A stretch of 64,000 nucleotides of DNA from JACQAP01 sp035275265 (lineage in GTDB: Bacteria > Pseudomonadota > Gammaproteobacteria > Burkholderiales > JACQAP01): assembly GCA_035275265.1 (NCBI GenBank), contig DATENC010000028.1, positions 1 through 64,000 on the forward strand, given 5' to 3'. Positions 8,824 through 17,341 of the stretch are shown one piece after another (the stretch's first letter is position 1; each line of letters begins with the position of its first letter). Under the pieces are notes generated by a model. The model was not told where the DNA came from, ran no database searches, and was given only the letters and a program-made list of their open reading frames with translations. The translations under genes were made by a program, and so were the position numbers.

Positions 8824-9546
8824 CACTTCCATCACCGCGGTGGTATGGATTTCCTGCACATCGTCGATCGCTTCCAGCGCATCAAGGAGCCTTTGCATTT
8901 TCGCCGCGTCATCTCCGGCCAGTACATTCTCGACCGTTGGCTTCATGGTCACTTCGGCGACATCCGCCTTGAGCCCGCGCTTCTCCAGTTTTTCCTTGAC
9001 CGTCATGAATTCGTTGGGCGTGGCTATGACTTCGATGCTGCCGTCGGCGTTGGCAATAACATCATCGGCGCCCGCATCCAGCGCCGCATCCATGACTTTC
9101 TCCTCGCTCGTCCCGGGGGGAAACAGCAACTGTCCGCAATGCTTGAACAGGAACGAGACCGAACCATCGGTGCCGAGATTGCCGCCGTTCTTGGTGAATG
9201 CGTGGCGCACATCCGCGACCGTGCGGATGCGATTGTCAGTCATGCAGTCCACCATGACCGCTGCGCCGCCGATTCCGTAACCTTCGTAGCGCACTTCCTC
9301 GTAACTCACACCCTCCAACTCACCGCTGCCGCGCTTGATCGCGCGTTCAACGTTGTCTTTCGGCATATTGCTGGCATATGCCTTGTCCATCGCCAGGCGC
9401 AGACGCGGATTGGTGCCGGCGTCGGAGCCGCCGAGACGGGCGGCGACAGTGATTTCCTTGATAAGGCGGGTGAAAATCTTGCCGCGCTTGGCGTCCGCCG
9501 CGGCTTTCTTGTGCTTGATGTTTGCCCACTTGCTGTGGCCTGCCAT
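8821..9546 (-). CDS. yebC: YebC/PmpR family protein (TACO1-like)
   Basis: Member of the YebC/PmpR/TACO1 family, described both as DNA-binding regulators and as ribosome-associated factors that help translate proline stretches. The start AGHSKWANIKHKKAA, the motif GTNPRLRLAMDKA and the C-terminal DALEAIDDVQEIHTT are diagnostic. The frame is open 41 codons further upstream, but the ATG at 9546 gives the conserved N-terminus and the usual 241-residue length. Directly upstream of ruvC, as in many gammaproteobacteria and betaproteobacteria. Confidence 0.96.
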   Translation of the reverse strand: MAGHSKWANIKHKKAAADAKRGKIFTRLIKEITVAARLGGSDAGTNPRLRLAMDKAYASNMPKDNVERAIKRGSGELEGVSYEEVRYEGYGIGGAAVMVDCMTDNRIRTVADVRHAFTKNGGNLGTDGSVSFLFKHCGQLLFPPGTSEEKVMDAALDAGADDVIANADGSIEVIATPNEFMTVKEKLEKRGLKADVAEVTMKPTVENVLAGDDAAKMQRLLDALEAIDDVQEIHTTAVMEV

Positions 9547-9599
9547 GACTTCCTCTGCGAGCCGCCGCAACGGCGCATGGTGCGCTTCGCTGCACCATC

Positions 9600-9623
9600 G
9601 AAATGAGCTACGAAATGAGCTAC
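9600..9623. repeat. Perfect 12-bp tandem duplication in the yebC/DUF853 divergent spacer
   Basis: GAAATGAGCTAC occurs twice in direct succession, 54 bases upstream of the yebC ATG and about 66 bases upstream of the ATPase gene. An AT-rich stretch with a TATAAT hexamer (9637-9642) follows on the plus strand. It may be a regulator site or a chance duplication. Confidence 0.6.
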
Positions 9624-9689
9624 CGTATGCGGCTGATATAATTAAAATTTTATCATACCATCCGCTCATCTCCGGTCCCGGACGAACAC

Positions 9690-11171
9690 ATGCAACAGCC
9701 TCTGCCGATCGCCAAATCTTCCCGCACGCTTTTTCTACTGCCCGGGCTTGCCAACCGTCATGGGCTCATCACCGGCGCCACCGGAACCGGCAAGACAGTA
9801 TCGCTGCAGGTCATGGCCGAGGGGTTCAGCGCGATCGGCGTACCGGTATTCATGGCCGACGTCAAAGGCGATCTTTCCGGACTATCGATGCCGGGCACGA
9901 TGAACCCCAAGCTCAAGGCTCGCATTGACACCCTTGCGCTCGGTGAGTTTTCCTTCGCCGGCTGTCCGGTGACGTTCTGGGACGTGTTTGGAGAACAGGG
10001 GCATCCGGTGCGCGCAACAGTCTCGGAAATGGGTCCGCTGCTGCTCGCGCGCCTGCTGAATCTCAACGATACTCAAGCCGGCGTGCTTGCACTGGTGTTC
10101 AAGATCGCCGACGACAACCATTTGCTGCTGCTCGACCTGAAGGATCTGCGTTCGATGGTGCAGTACGTCGGCGACAACGCCAGGCAGTTCACCACCGGGT
10201 ACGGCAATATTTCCAGCGCCAGCATCGGCACGATCCAGCGCGGGTTGCTGGCGATCGACCAGCAGGGCGGCGACCGTTTCTTCGGCGAGCCGGCACTCAA
10301 CATAGCGGATCTGATGCAGACCGACGAAAAGGGCCGGGGCATCGTCAACATCCTCGCCGCCGACAGGCTGCTGGCCGCACCCAAGGCGTATGCGACGCTC
10401 CTGCTGTGGCTGCTCGCGGAACTGTTCGAGGAACTGCCGGAAGTCGGCGATCCCGAAAAACCGAAGCTGGTGTTCTTCTTTGACGAGGCGCATCTGCTGT
10501 TCAACGACGCACCCCCGGCGCTGCTGGAAAAGATCGAACAGGTAGTGCGGCTGATCCGCTCCAAGGGCGTGGGCGTGTACTTCATAACGCAGAACCCGCT
10601 CGATATTCCGGACACCGTCCTCGGCCAGCTCGGCAACCGCGTGCAGCACGCTCTGCACGCCTTTACTCCGCGCGACCAGAAGGCGGTGAAGACCGCCGCC
10701 ACTACGCTGCGAGCCAACCCGGAACTTGACGTCGAGAAGGTCATCGGCGAACTGGGCGTGGGCGAGGCGCTGGTATCACTGCTGGACGAGAAGGGCAGTC
10801 CTACAGTTGTCGAGCGCGCTTACATGTTGCCGCCTCACAGCCGCATCGGACCAGCAACAGCAGATGAGCGCCGGGTAACAATGCAGCGCTCGCTGGTAGC
10901 GGGCGTTTATGAGAATACCGTCGATCGCGAGTCGGCTCACGAAGTCCTGAAGGCGCGTCGTGAAACCGCCTCAGCGGGCGCGACACCGGCTACCGGTGGA
11001 TCGGTGCTGGACAACGTACTGGGCGGCGTACTGGGCGGCGGCAACTCGCGCCGCCAATCTGCCGGCGAAGCCATGGTGAAAAGCGCGGCCAGGACAATCG
11101 GTTCGGAGGTCGGCCGCCGCATTATCCGAGGCGTGCTCGGATCGATATTCGGCGGCGGCAGCCGGCGCTAA
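9690..11171 (+). CDS. DUF853/YjgR-type HerA-like ATPase
   Basis: Cytoplasmic P-loop ATPase of the HerA/FtsK superfamily, DUF853 (YjgR) family; its biological role is not known. Walker A GATGTGKT lies near residue 32 and Walker B VFFFDEAH near 268. The family FMADVKGDLSGLS segment and FITQNPLDIPDTVLGQLGNRVQHALHAFTP follow, with the arginine-finger region at about 320-345. The C-terminus is low-complexity and Gly-rich (GGVLGGG, IFGGGSRR), a usual feature of these proteins. It stands alone on the plus strand, divergent from yebC, and the next gene follows after 10 bases. Confidence 0.9.
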   Translation: MQQPLPIAKSSRTLFLLPGLANRHGLITGATGTGKTVSLQVMAEGFSAIGVPVFMADVKGDLSGLSMPGTMNPKLKARIDTLALGEFSFAGCPVTFWDVFGEQGHPVRATVSEMGPLLLARLLNLNDTQAGVLALVFKIADDNHLLLLDLKDLRSMVQYVGDNARQFTTGYGNISSASIGTIQRGLLAIDQQGGDRFFGEPALNIADLMQTDEKGRGIVNILAADRLLAAPKAYATLLLWLLAELFEELPEVGDPEKPKLVFFFDEAHLLFNDAPPALLEKIEQVVRLIRSKGVGVYFITQNPLDIPDTVLGQLGNRVQHALHAFTPRDQKAVKTAATTLRANPELDVEKVIGELGVGEALVSLLDEKGSPTVVERAYMLPPHSRIGPATADERRVTMQRSLVAGVYENTVDRESAHEVLKARRETASAGATPATGGSVLDNVLGGVLGGGNSRRQSAGEAMVKSAARTIGSEVGRRIIRGVLGSIFGGGSRR

Positions 11172-11181
11172 ACCCGCCGCC

Positions 11182-12093
11182 ATGGCGCATGACCACACCC
11201 GGCCTTCGCTCGCCGGTACGGCTTGCGTCTTGCTCGCGGCGATGGCCTTCTCCGCGAAAGCCGTCATCGTCAAGCTGGCCTACGCCTATGCGGTCGATGC
11301 CGCCACGCTGCTGGCGCTGCGCATGCTTTTCTCTGCGCCTTTTTTCGTCCTCATGGCACTGTGGTCGGCCCGCGGCACAGCCGCGGCATCACTGACCCGC
11401 AAGGACTGGCTTGCAGTCGCACTGCTCGGATTTATCGGCTACTACCTCGCCAGCTATCTGGATTTCCTCGGGCTTCAGTACATCACCGCCGGCCTCGAGC
11501 GCCTTATTCTGTTCCTCTACCCAACTGTGGTGGTGCTGCTGTCCGCGTGGTTGCTCAAGAAACCCATTCGCCGTCACCACGTCGCCGCGCTGGCGCTGTC
11601 CTACGGCGGCATCGCATTGGTGTTTGCCGAGAACCTGGAATTTGGCGGCCGTTCGTTCGAAGTGGCACTCGGCGGCATGTTGGTGTTCGCCAGCGGCGTG
11701 GTCTACTCGTTCTACCTGATCGGCACCGGGGAAGTGATCGCCAAACTCGGTGCCGCGCGCTTCACTTCCTACGCGATGCTGGTGGCCTGCGCGGTTGCAA
11801 TGTTTCAGTTCCTCGTCGCTCACGACCTTTCGCAGCTGGCGCTGCCGCGCCAGGTCTACTGGCTGTCGCTCTTGATGGCAGTCGTCTCCACCGTGATTCC
11901 GGCCTGGCTGATGTCGGAAGGCATCCGCCGCACCAGCGCCAACCATGCGGCCATGGTCGGCTCGGTTGGGCCGGTGGTCACGATTTATCTAGGTCACCAG
12001 GTGCTGAACGAGCCGATCAGTGCTGTTCAACTTGTCGGTGTGGTATTGGTGCTGGCAGGTGTAACGCTGGTCAGCGTAAAGAGAGATTCGTAG
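11182..12093 (+). CDS. EamA/DMT-superfamily transporter
   Basis: Drug/metabolite-type permease with ten predicted membrane helices in two EamA repeats (about residues 10-140 and 155-298). An internal LALSYGGIALVFAENLEF segment ends the first repeat and VVLVLAGVTLVSV the second. The substrate cannot be read from sequence. The ATG is 10 bases after the ATPase stop, so the two are probably co-transcribed. It converges on ychF, with only 4 bases between the stop codons. Confidence 0.85.
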   Translation: MAHDHTRPSLAGTACVLLAAMAFSAKAVIVKLAYAYAVDAATLLALRMLFSAPFFVLMALWSARGTAAASLTRKDWLAVALLGFIGYYLASYLDFLGLQYITAGLERLILFLYPTVVVLLSAWLLKKPIRRHHVAALALSYGGIALVFAENLEFGGRSFEVALGGMLVFASGVVYSFYLIGTGEVIAKLGAARFTSYAMLVACAVAMFQFLVAHDLSQLALPRQVYWLSLLMAVVSTVIPAWLMSEGIRRTSANHAAMVGSVGPVVTIYLGHQVLNEPISAVQLVGVVLVLAGVTLVSVKRDS

Positions 12094-12097
12094 ACAC

Positions 12098-13192
12098 TCA
12101 GACGTTGAATCGGAAGTGCATGACGTCTCCGTCCTTGACGACATATTCTTTGCCCTCCAGGCGCATCTTTCCCGCTTCCTTGGCGCCATGGTCGCCCTTG
12201 AAGGAGATGTAGTCGCCGAAGGCGATAACCTCCGCGCGGATGAAGCCTTTCTCGAAGTCGGTGTGAATCACGCCCGCAGCCTGCGGTGCGGTGTCGCCGT
12301 TGTGGATCGTCCACGCGCGCACCTCCTTTTCCCCGGCGGTGAAGAAGGTCTGCAAACCCAGCAGGCCGTAGCCAGCGCGGATCAACCGGTTCAGGCCAGG
12401 TTCCTTTAACCCCATGTCGGCGAGGAACACCTGTTTGTCATCGTCGGACAGTTCGGCAATTTCGGCTTCCATGCGCGCGCAGAATGCCACGACCGGCGCG
12501 CGCTCCTTGGCAGCGCGCTGCTTCACCAGCACCAACAACGCGTTGTCGTCTCCAAATCCATGCTCCGCGACGTTGGCTGCATAAAGGGCCGGTTTGGCAG
12601 TGATCAGGCAGAACGGCTTGATGTTCGCTAGTTCCTCTTTCGAAAGAGCGAGCGAGCGCACCGGCTTGGCCTGGTTCAGTTGTGCCTGGACCTTTTCCAG
12701 CACGGCAACCAGAAGCTTCGCCTCCTTGTCACCGGACTGCGCCGGCTTGCGGTAGCGGGCAAGCGTCTTGTCCACAGTCGCCAGATCCGCCAACGCCAGT
12801 TCGGTATCAATGGTCTCGATGTCGGAAAGCGGATCGATCTTTCCCGACACGTGCACGACGTTGTCGTCCGTGAAGCAGCGGACTACATGCACCACCGCAT
12901 CAGTTTCGCGGATGTTGGCAAGAAACTGGTTTCCCAGACCCTCGCCTTTGGAAGCGCCGGCCACAAGACCGGCGATATCCACGAACTCCACGATCGCGGG
13001 AATCACCTTCTGCGGCTTGGCGATGGCGGCGAGCTGCGCCAGCCTGGAATCCGGCACTTCCACGACGCCGACGTTCGGTTCGATGGTGCAAAACGGATAG
13101 TTCTCCGCGGCAATTCCGGCCTTGGTGAGTGCGTTGAACAATGTGGACTTGCCGACGTTGGGCAGTCCGACGATTCCGCACTTTAGTGACAT
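12098..13192 (-). CDS. ychF: Ribosome-binding ATPase YchF
   Basis: Obg-family P-loop protein that prefers ATP over GTP and binds the ribosome. The G1 motif GLPNVGKSTLFNAL, the NYPFCTIEPN segment, DIAGLVAGASKGEGLGNQFL (G3) and the C-terminal TGS-like domain (IHTDFEKGFIRAEVI) are all present. At 364 residues it has family length. It is the last gene of the prs-rplY-pth-ychF group. Confidence 0.97.
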   Translation of the reverse strand: MSLKCGIVGLPNVGKSTLFNALTKAGIAAENYPFCTIEPNVGVVEVPDSRLAQLAAIAKPQKVIPAIVEFVDIAGLVAGASKGEGLGNQFLANIRETDAVVHVVRCFTDDNVVHVSGKIDPLSDIETIDTELALADLATVDKTLARYRKPAQSGDKEAKLLVAVLEKVQAQLNQAKPVRSLALSKEELANIKPFCLITAKPALYAANVAEHGFGDDNALLVLVKQRAAKERAPVVAFCARMEAEIAELSDDDKQVFLADMGLKEPGLNRLIRAGYGLLGLQTFFTAGEKEVRAWTIHNGDTAPQAAGVIHTDFEKGFIRAEVIAFGDYISFKGDHGAKEAGKMRLEGKEYVVKDGDVMHFRFNV

Positions 13193-13193
13193 G

Positions 13194-13228
13194 GCGATGG
13201 GTTATGAGAGACGGGCAATGGGAATTGT
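13194..13228. repeat. Degenerate 7-bp periodic tract between ychF and pth
   Basis: Five heptamers in phase (consensus roughly G-N-N-A-T-G-G on the plus strand) fill much of the short ychF-pth spacer. The match between units is partial, so this is weaker than the tracts at 8796 and 15776. Confidence 0.45.
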
Positions 13229-13251
13229 GGTTGTTTGCTCATTTCCCATCA

Positions 13252-13818
13252 TCACGCTTTCGTATGCAGTTTCAGCATTGCCGCTTCGGTCTTGCCTTCC
13301 AGCAGCAGTGGCCACGTTTCCAGGCTGCGTCCGATCGCCTCCTGAATCAGCGGTAGTTCGTCTTTGCGCGGCGCGTTCAATACGTAGTTGGACACCTCGC
13401 CGCGGCCGCCGGGATGACCGATGCCAATGCGCAGACGCCAAAAATCCGGCGTCATGTGCGCGGCGACGTCCTTCAATCCGTTGTGTCCGGCGACGCCGCC
13501 TCCCTTTTTGAGCCTGACATCGCCCGGCGGCAAGTCAAGTTCGTCATGCACCACCAGTATCTCGGCCGGAGCGATTTTGTAGAACTGGGCCAGCGCCTGA
13601 ACCGCCCGACCGCTCAGGTTCATGAAGGTATTGGGCTTGAGCATCCAGCATTCGCGGCCGGCGTCGATCAGTTTGGCGGCGTGGCCGTGAAATCGCGCTT
13701 CCGGGCGAAGCTGCACATGGCCGCCCGCGGCCAGACGGTCGACCCACCAGAATCCGGCGTTGTGGCGGGTGCCGTCATGTTCCCGCCCCGGATTTCCCAG
13801 CCCTACGACCAGCTTCAT
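13252..13818 (-). CDS. pth: Peptidyl-tRNA hydrolase
   Basis: Recycles tRNA from peptidyl-tRNA released by stalled ribosomes. LVVGLGNPGREHDGTRHNAGF holds the conserved Asn and catalytic His, then KPNTFMNLSG and GGGVAGHNGLK follow. The upstream open frame is not family-like, and the ATG at 13818 gives 188 residues, the normal size. A hairpin terminator separates it from rplY upstream. Confidence 0.96.
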   Translation of the reverse strand: MKLVVGLGNPGREHDGTRHNAGFWWVDRLAAGGHVQLRPEARFHGHAAKLIDAGRECWMLKPNTFMNLSGRAVQALAQFYKIAPAEILVVHDELDLPPGDVRLKKGGGVAGHNGLKDVAAHMTPDFWRLRIGIGHPGGRGEVSNYVLNAPRKDELPLIQEAIGRSLETWPLLLEGKTEAAMLKLHTKA

Positions 13819-13845
13819 GGTGTTTGTCGGCGACCTCGAAAATAA

Positions 13846-13878
13846 ACGGCCCGCCGGACGCACGGACGGGCGGGCCGT
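13846..13878 (-). terminator. Rho-independent terminator after rplY
   Basis: Read on the minus strand, ten-base arms (ACGGCCCGCC/GGCGGGCCGT) close a 13-base loop and are followed by TTATTTT. It lies between the rplY stop and the pth start, so pth is either partly read through or has its own promoter. Confidence 0.75.
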
Positions 13879-13897
13879 AAAACCAGGAAATGCAAAG

Positions 13898-14635
13898 CTA
13901 CTTCTTGCCGCCCTTGTCGCCTTCCTTCTTCTCCGATTCTTTCTTCGCACCCACACCGGCTGGGGCCGCGCCCGGAGCCGTCGTTGCAGCGTCTGCAGCA
14001 GGTGCGCCTTCCACTGCGGCAGCCTCGGCGACAGGAGCGACTTCGGGCTCCGGTTCGACCAGCGCACGCGGTATCTGGACGGTCGCGACTACGGCATTGT
14101 CGCCGCGTACCAGTTGCGTCGATTCCAGGCCCTTGGGCAGTTTTACGTCGGCCAGGTGAACCGAGTGGCCGAGTTCGAGATGCTGCAAATCGACTTCGAC
14201 AAATTCTGGCAGGTCGTCCGGCAAGCAGGTGATGTCGATTTCGTTCATCACGTGGCTGACGATACCTCCCTCCGTCTTCACACCCGGGGCAATGTCGGCG
14301 TTGATGAAGTGCAATGGCACCTTCATGTGGATCTTCTTGTTGGCCGACACCCGCTGAAAATCGACATGCAACACTTGTTGCTTCCATGGATGCATCTGCA
14401 CGTCGCGCAAAAGCACGCGGTCCTTCTTACCGTCCAGGTCCATGTTCAGAATCGAGGCGTGAAAAGCCTCCTGCTTGAGCTGGTGAAAAAGAGAATTGTG
14501 ATCCAGCTCGATGTTCTGCGCCGCTTGCTCGCCTCCATAGACGATTCCCGGCACCTTGCCCGTTCTGCGCAGACGGCGGCTCGCACCCGTTCCCTGCAGC
14601 GATCGGGACATCGCATTGACTTCCATCTTCGCCAT
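13898..14635 (-). CDS. rplY: 50S ribosomal protein L25 (long Ctc/TL5 form)
   Basis: 5S rRNA-binding protein. The N-terminal L25 domain (about residues 5-95, with TGKVPGIVYG and LHVDFQRV) is followed by the TL5/Ctc beta domain (about 100-190). A low-complexity tail rich in Ala, Pro, Glu and Lys ends in KKEGDKGGKK. The 245-residue long form is usual in betaproteobacteria. Downstream of prs and followed by a terminator hairpin. Confidence 0.95.
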   Translation of the reverse strand: MAKMEVNAMSRSLQGTGASRRLRRTGKVPGIVYGGEQAAQNIELDHNSLFHQLKQEAFHASILNMDLDGKKDRVLLRDVQMHPWKQQVLHVDFQRVSANKKIHMKVPLHFINADIAPGVKTEGGIVSHVMNEIDITCLPDDLPEFVEVDLQHLELGHSVHLADVKLPKGLESTQLVRGDNAVVATVQIPRALVEPEPEVAPVAEAAAVEGAPAADAATTAPGAAPAGVGAKKESEKKEGDKGGKK

Positions 14636-14726
14636 GTTGCTCTCCTTGTGTTGACGTTATCCGCGACCAGATAACACCATTAAATAAACACCAAACTCCA
14701 GGTACCCCACTGAATAGGGTTGCACA

Positions 14727-15677
14727 TCACTCCATGAACAGCGACGACACTGAGTCCTCGTTGCTGATTCGCAGCATCGTTTCGGCCAGTAGCGCCGCAA
14801 TGCTCAACTGGCGGATACGTTTGCATAGTCTCGCTTCCTCGCGCAACGGGATGGTATCGGTTACTACCACCTCGTCCAGAACCGAATTCTCGATGCGCTC
14901 GATCGCCTTTCCCGACAATACCGGGTGGGTACAGTAAGCCAGCACCTTCACCGCGCCCGCCTCTTTCAGCGCCAATGCCCCTTCACACAGCGTATTCGCC
15001 GTGTCCACCATGTCGTCCATGATGACGCAGGTACGCTCCGCGACGTCTCCGATAATGTTCATCACTGTCGCCACGTTGGGACGCGCACGACGCTTGTCGA
15101 TGATGGCGAGGTCCGATTCCAACCGCTTTGCCAGCGCACGGGCACGCACCACGCCGCCGACGTCTGGCGAGACCACCACCAGATCCTGGTGGCCGAGCTT
15201 CCATATGTCGCCCAGCAGAATCGGCGCTGAATACACGTTGTCCACGGGGATGTCGAAAAAACCCTGGATCTGGTCCGCGTGCAGATCCATCGTTAGCAGC
15301 CGATCCACACCAGCCACCACCAGCATGTTGGCAACCACCTTGGCGCTAATCGCCACCCGAGCCGAGCGCGGGCGCCGGTCCTGACGCGCGTAGCCCAGGT
15401 AGGGAATCGCCGCGGTGATGCGTCCGGCCGAGGAGCGCTTCAGCGCATCCACCATAAGCATCACTTCCATCAGGCTGTCGTTGGTCGGCGTGCACGTCGA
15501 CTGCAGCACGAACACATCCTTGCCACGCACGTTCTCCAGCAGTTCCACCATGACCTCGCCGTCGCTGAAGCGGCCCACGGTGGCGCGCCCGAGCGGGATA
15601 TTGAGGTGTCTGACGACGTCTTCGGCAAGCTTGGGATTCGCGTTGCCGGTGAACACCATCAAGCTGTCGTAGGCCAT
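14727..15677 (-). CDS. prs: Ribose-phosphate pyrophosphokinase
   Basis: Makes PRPP from ribose 5-phosphate and ATP for nucleotide, His, Trp and NAD synthesis. MVFTGNANPKLAEDVVRHL at the start, the MDLHADQIQGFFDIPVDN segment and the PRPP loop VIMDDMVDTANTL are clear. The frame is open 20 codons further upstream into repeat sequence; the ATG at 15677 gives 316 residues, the normal length. Sits between the tRNA-Gln gene and rplY. Confidence 0.97.
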   Translation of the reverse strand: MAYDSLMVFTGNANPKLAEDVVRHLNIPLGRATVGRFSDGEVMVELLENVRGKDVFVLQSTCTPTNDSLMEVMLMVDALKRSSAGRITAAIPYLGYARQDRRPRSARVAISAKVVANMLVVAGVDRLLTMDLHADQIQGFFDIPVDNVYSAPILLGDIWKLGHQDLVVVSPDVGGVVRARALAKRLESDLAIIDKRRARPNVATVMNIIGDVAERTCVIMDDMVDTANTLCEGALALKEAGAVKVLAYCTHPVLSGKAIERIENSVLDEVVVTDTIPLREEARLCKRIRQLSIAALLAETMLRISNEDSVSSLFME

Positions 15678-15680
15678 GCT

Positions 15681-15708
15681 AGAGACTTGAAACCAGAGAC
15701 CGGAGACC
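15681..15708. repeat. 7-bp periodic tract upstream of prs
   Basis: Four heptamers in phase vary around AGAGACC, starting 3 bases upstream of the prs start codon. This overlaps the place where a ribosome binding site would be. Confidence 0.6.
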
Positions 15709-15737
15709 GGAAAAAACCATCTGACGCGAGCCAACAA

Positions 15738-15770
15738 ACAAAATGAGCCGCATACATCCGAGCGGCTCGC
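15738..15770 (-). terminator. Possible terminator after tRNA-Gln
   Basis: On the minus strand GAGCCGC and GCGGCTC form a seven-base stem with a ten-base loop, followed by ATTTTGTTTG. It lies 40 bases beyond the tRNA 3' end and before prs. The T tract is interrupted, so termination may be partial. Confidence 0.5.
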
Positions 15771-15775
15771 CTTTT

Positions 15776-15810
15776 CCAGTCCCTAGCCTCGAGCGACTAG
15801 TCTCTAGACT
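15776..15810. repeat. 7-bp periodic tract beside tRNA-Gln
   Basis: Five consecutive heptamers fit the pattern CTAGNCT with few mismatches (one reads CGAGCGA). The tract stops at the encoded CCA end of the tRNA gene. Confidence 0.65.
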
Positions 15811-15884
15811 GGCTGGGGAGGTAGGGATCGAACCTACGAATGCCGGAATCAAAATCCGGTGCCTTACCACTTGGCGACTCCCCA
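15810..15884 (-). tRNA. tRNA-Gln (TTG anticodon)
   Basis: A 75-base cloverleaf on the minus strand. The acceptor stem TGGGGAG pairs with CTCCCCA, followed by discriminator G and an encoded CCA. The anticodon loop reads TTTTGAT with anticodon TTG, and the T arm has GTTCGATCC. It lies 6 bases beyond ispE in the lolB-ispE-tRNA-prs order known from betaproteobacteria. Confidence 0.95.
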
Positions 15885-15890
15885 AAAATC

Positions 15891-16760
15891 CTAATTGCCC
15901 TCGGACCAAAGAGGGTGCCGGTCCAGTCCGCGCGCTACGAAACCCCGCATTTCTGCCGGAAGTTCCGACAGCAATTTCTGAGCTTGCGCCTCGGTTTCGA
16001 ACCCGCAGAACACGCAGGCCCCGGATCCGGTCATGCGGGCGTCGCCGTATTGGCGTAACCACTCGAGATGATGGGCCACTTGCGGATAGCGCCGGCACAC
16101 CACCGGCTCGAGATCATTGCGACCCTGGCCGACCGAAAAGGCCGCTATTGTGATTGCATTCGTATTACGTGTCAATTCAGGCGCCGAGAAGATTTCCTTA
16201 GTGGAAACAGGCGTTTCCGGCACCAGAACCAGGTACCACGCAGGCGGTATCTGGAGAGCGGTGAGGCGCTCGCCCACGCCTTCGGCAAAGGCGCTGCGCC
16301 CGAACACGAACACCGGAACGTCTGCACCAAGTTTCAGAGCCAATTCCTGTAGTTGCCGCCGCGCGAGCCCGATTTGCCACAACCGGTTCAACGCCATGAG
16401 CGTTGTGGCCGCGTCGGAACTACCGCCGCCGAGTCCGCCTCCCATGGGGAGTCTTTTGACCAATTCGATGTCGACGCCGAGGCGGGATCCGGCGTGGTTC
16501 TTGAGCAGCCGCGCCGCACGAACGCACAGGTCGGCCTCGGGGGGCACGCCCGCAAGCTCGGTAACTCTGCGCACAACGCCGTCGTCGCGCACCGAAAATC
16601 CCAATTCGTCGCCGTAGTCGATGAAGCGCATCGCAGTCTGCAACAAGTGATAGCCGTCCACACGGCGCCCAATCACGTGCAGGAACAAATTGAGCTTGGC
16701 CGGTGCAGCAAATCGCACCCCAGCGCTACCCGCCGTATCAGCCGTCACAGCGAGGTTCAC
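15891..16760 (-). CDS. ispE: 4-diphosphocytidyl-2-C-methyl-D-erythritol kinase
   Basis: GHMP kinase of the non-mevalonate isoprenoid pathway. AAPAKLNLFLHVIGRR is the N-terminal motif, LPMGGGLGGGSSDAATTL the ATP-binding loop, and ARMTGSGACVF the third GHMP motif. I chose the GTG at 16760 because it overlaps the lolB stop as GTGA and gives 289 residues. A TTG five codons upstream is the alternative. Confidence 0.95.
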   Translation of the reverse strand: MNLAVTADTAGSAGVRFAAPAKLNLFLHVIGRRVDGYHLLQTAMRFIDYGDELGFSVRDDGVVRRVTELAGVPPEADLCVRAARLLKNHAGSRLGVDIELVKRLPMGGGLGGGSSDAATTLMALNRLWQIGLARRQLQELALKLGADVPVFVFGRSAFAEGVGERLTALQIPPAWYLVLVPETPVSTKEIFSAPELTRNTNAITIAAFSVGQGRNDLEPVVCRRYPQVAHHLEWLRQYGDARMTGSGACVFCGFETEAQAQKLLSELPAEMRGFVARGLDRHPLWSEGN

Positions 16761-17332
16761 TCGGCCAGGTCCCAACGGTCGATGATCAGACGCAGCTTGA
16801 GGTTGTCGTACACCAGCGCGATGCGCGCCGGCAGCGAGCTATCCCCGGCGTAGTCGAGAAAGGTGATGTGCCAATCGTTCTGTTTGAGGCTGCTCAGCCG
16901 GCCACGGGCGTCGCGCTCCTCAGCCTGCACCGGAAGCCCCGGCTCGGCACGACCCACCACCCAGTGCTGCAGGCCTTCGAGCGGCAGATCCCAGCCCAAT
17001 ACCTCGCGGGTCAGCGCCTGCACGTTATCGGAGCGATACTCCTTTTTGTCTCCAGTCGTCAGCATCGCGCCGGACGCATCGGCTTCGAGCTCGGCGATCA
17101 CCGAGCCGACCGGGGACAGCAGGCGTATCCGATCGCTGGCGGCTGCGTGCCTCCAGGTCAGCTTGGCCGAATAGCCGCGTTGCTCCAGCTTGACGGCAAC
17201 GCGACCAGTGAGGGCAAACGTGTTGATACCGGCGCTGGAAGCAGGCAATACTTGCGGCGCCCGTGAGACCGCGCAGCCTGCCACGGCGGCGAGGACGATA
17301 CCGGTCAAGAAAAGATGAGTGAAATGAGGCAC
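16757..17332 (-). CDS. lolB: Outer-membrane lipoprotein LolB
   Basis: Accepts lipoproteins from LolA and inserts them into the outer membrane. The signal ends in lipobox AVAGC, and the body shows LolB features such as FALTGRVAVKL, LLSPVGSVIAELEAD and GWDLPLEGLQHWVVG. The start is GTG, 9 bases after the stop of the TPR gene. It overlaps ispE by 4 bases. Confidence 0.93.
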   Translation of the reverse strand: MPHFTHLFLTGIVLAAVAGCAVSRAPQVLPASSAGINTFALTGRVAVKLEQRGYSAKLTWRHAAASDRIRLLSPVGSVIAELEADASGAMLTTGDKKEYRSDNVQALTREVLGWDLPLEGLQHWVVGRAEPGLPVQAEERDARGRLSSLKQNDWHITFLDYAGDSSLPARIALVYDNLKLRLIIDRWDLAE

Positions 17333-17341
17333 CGATGCGCC

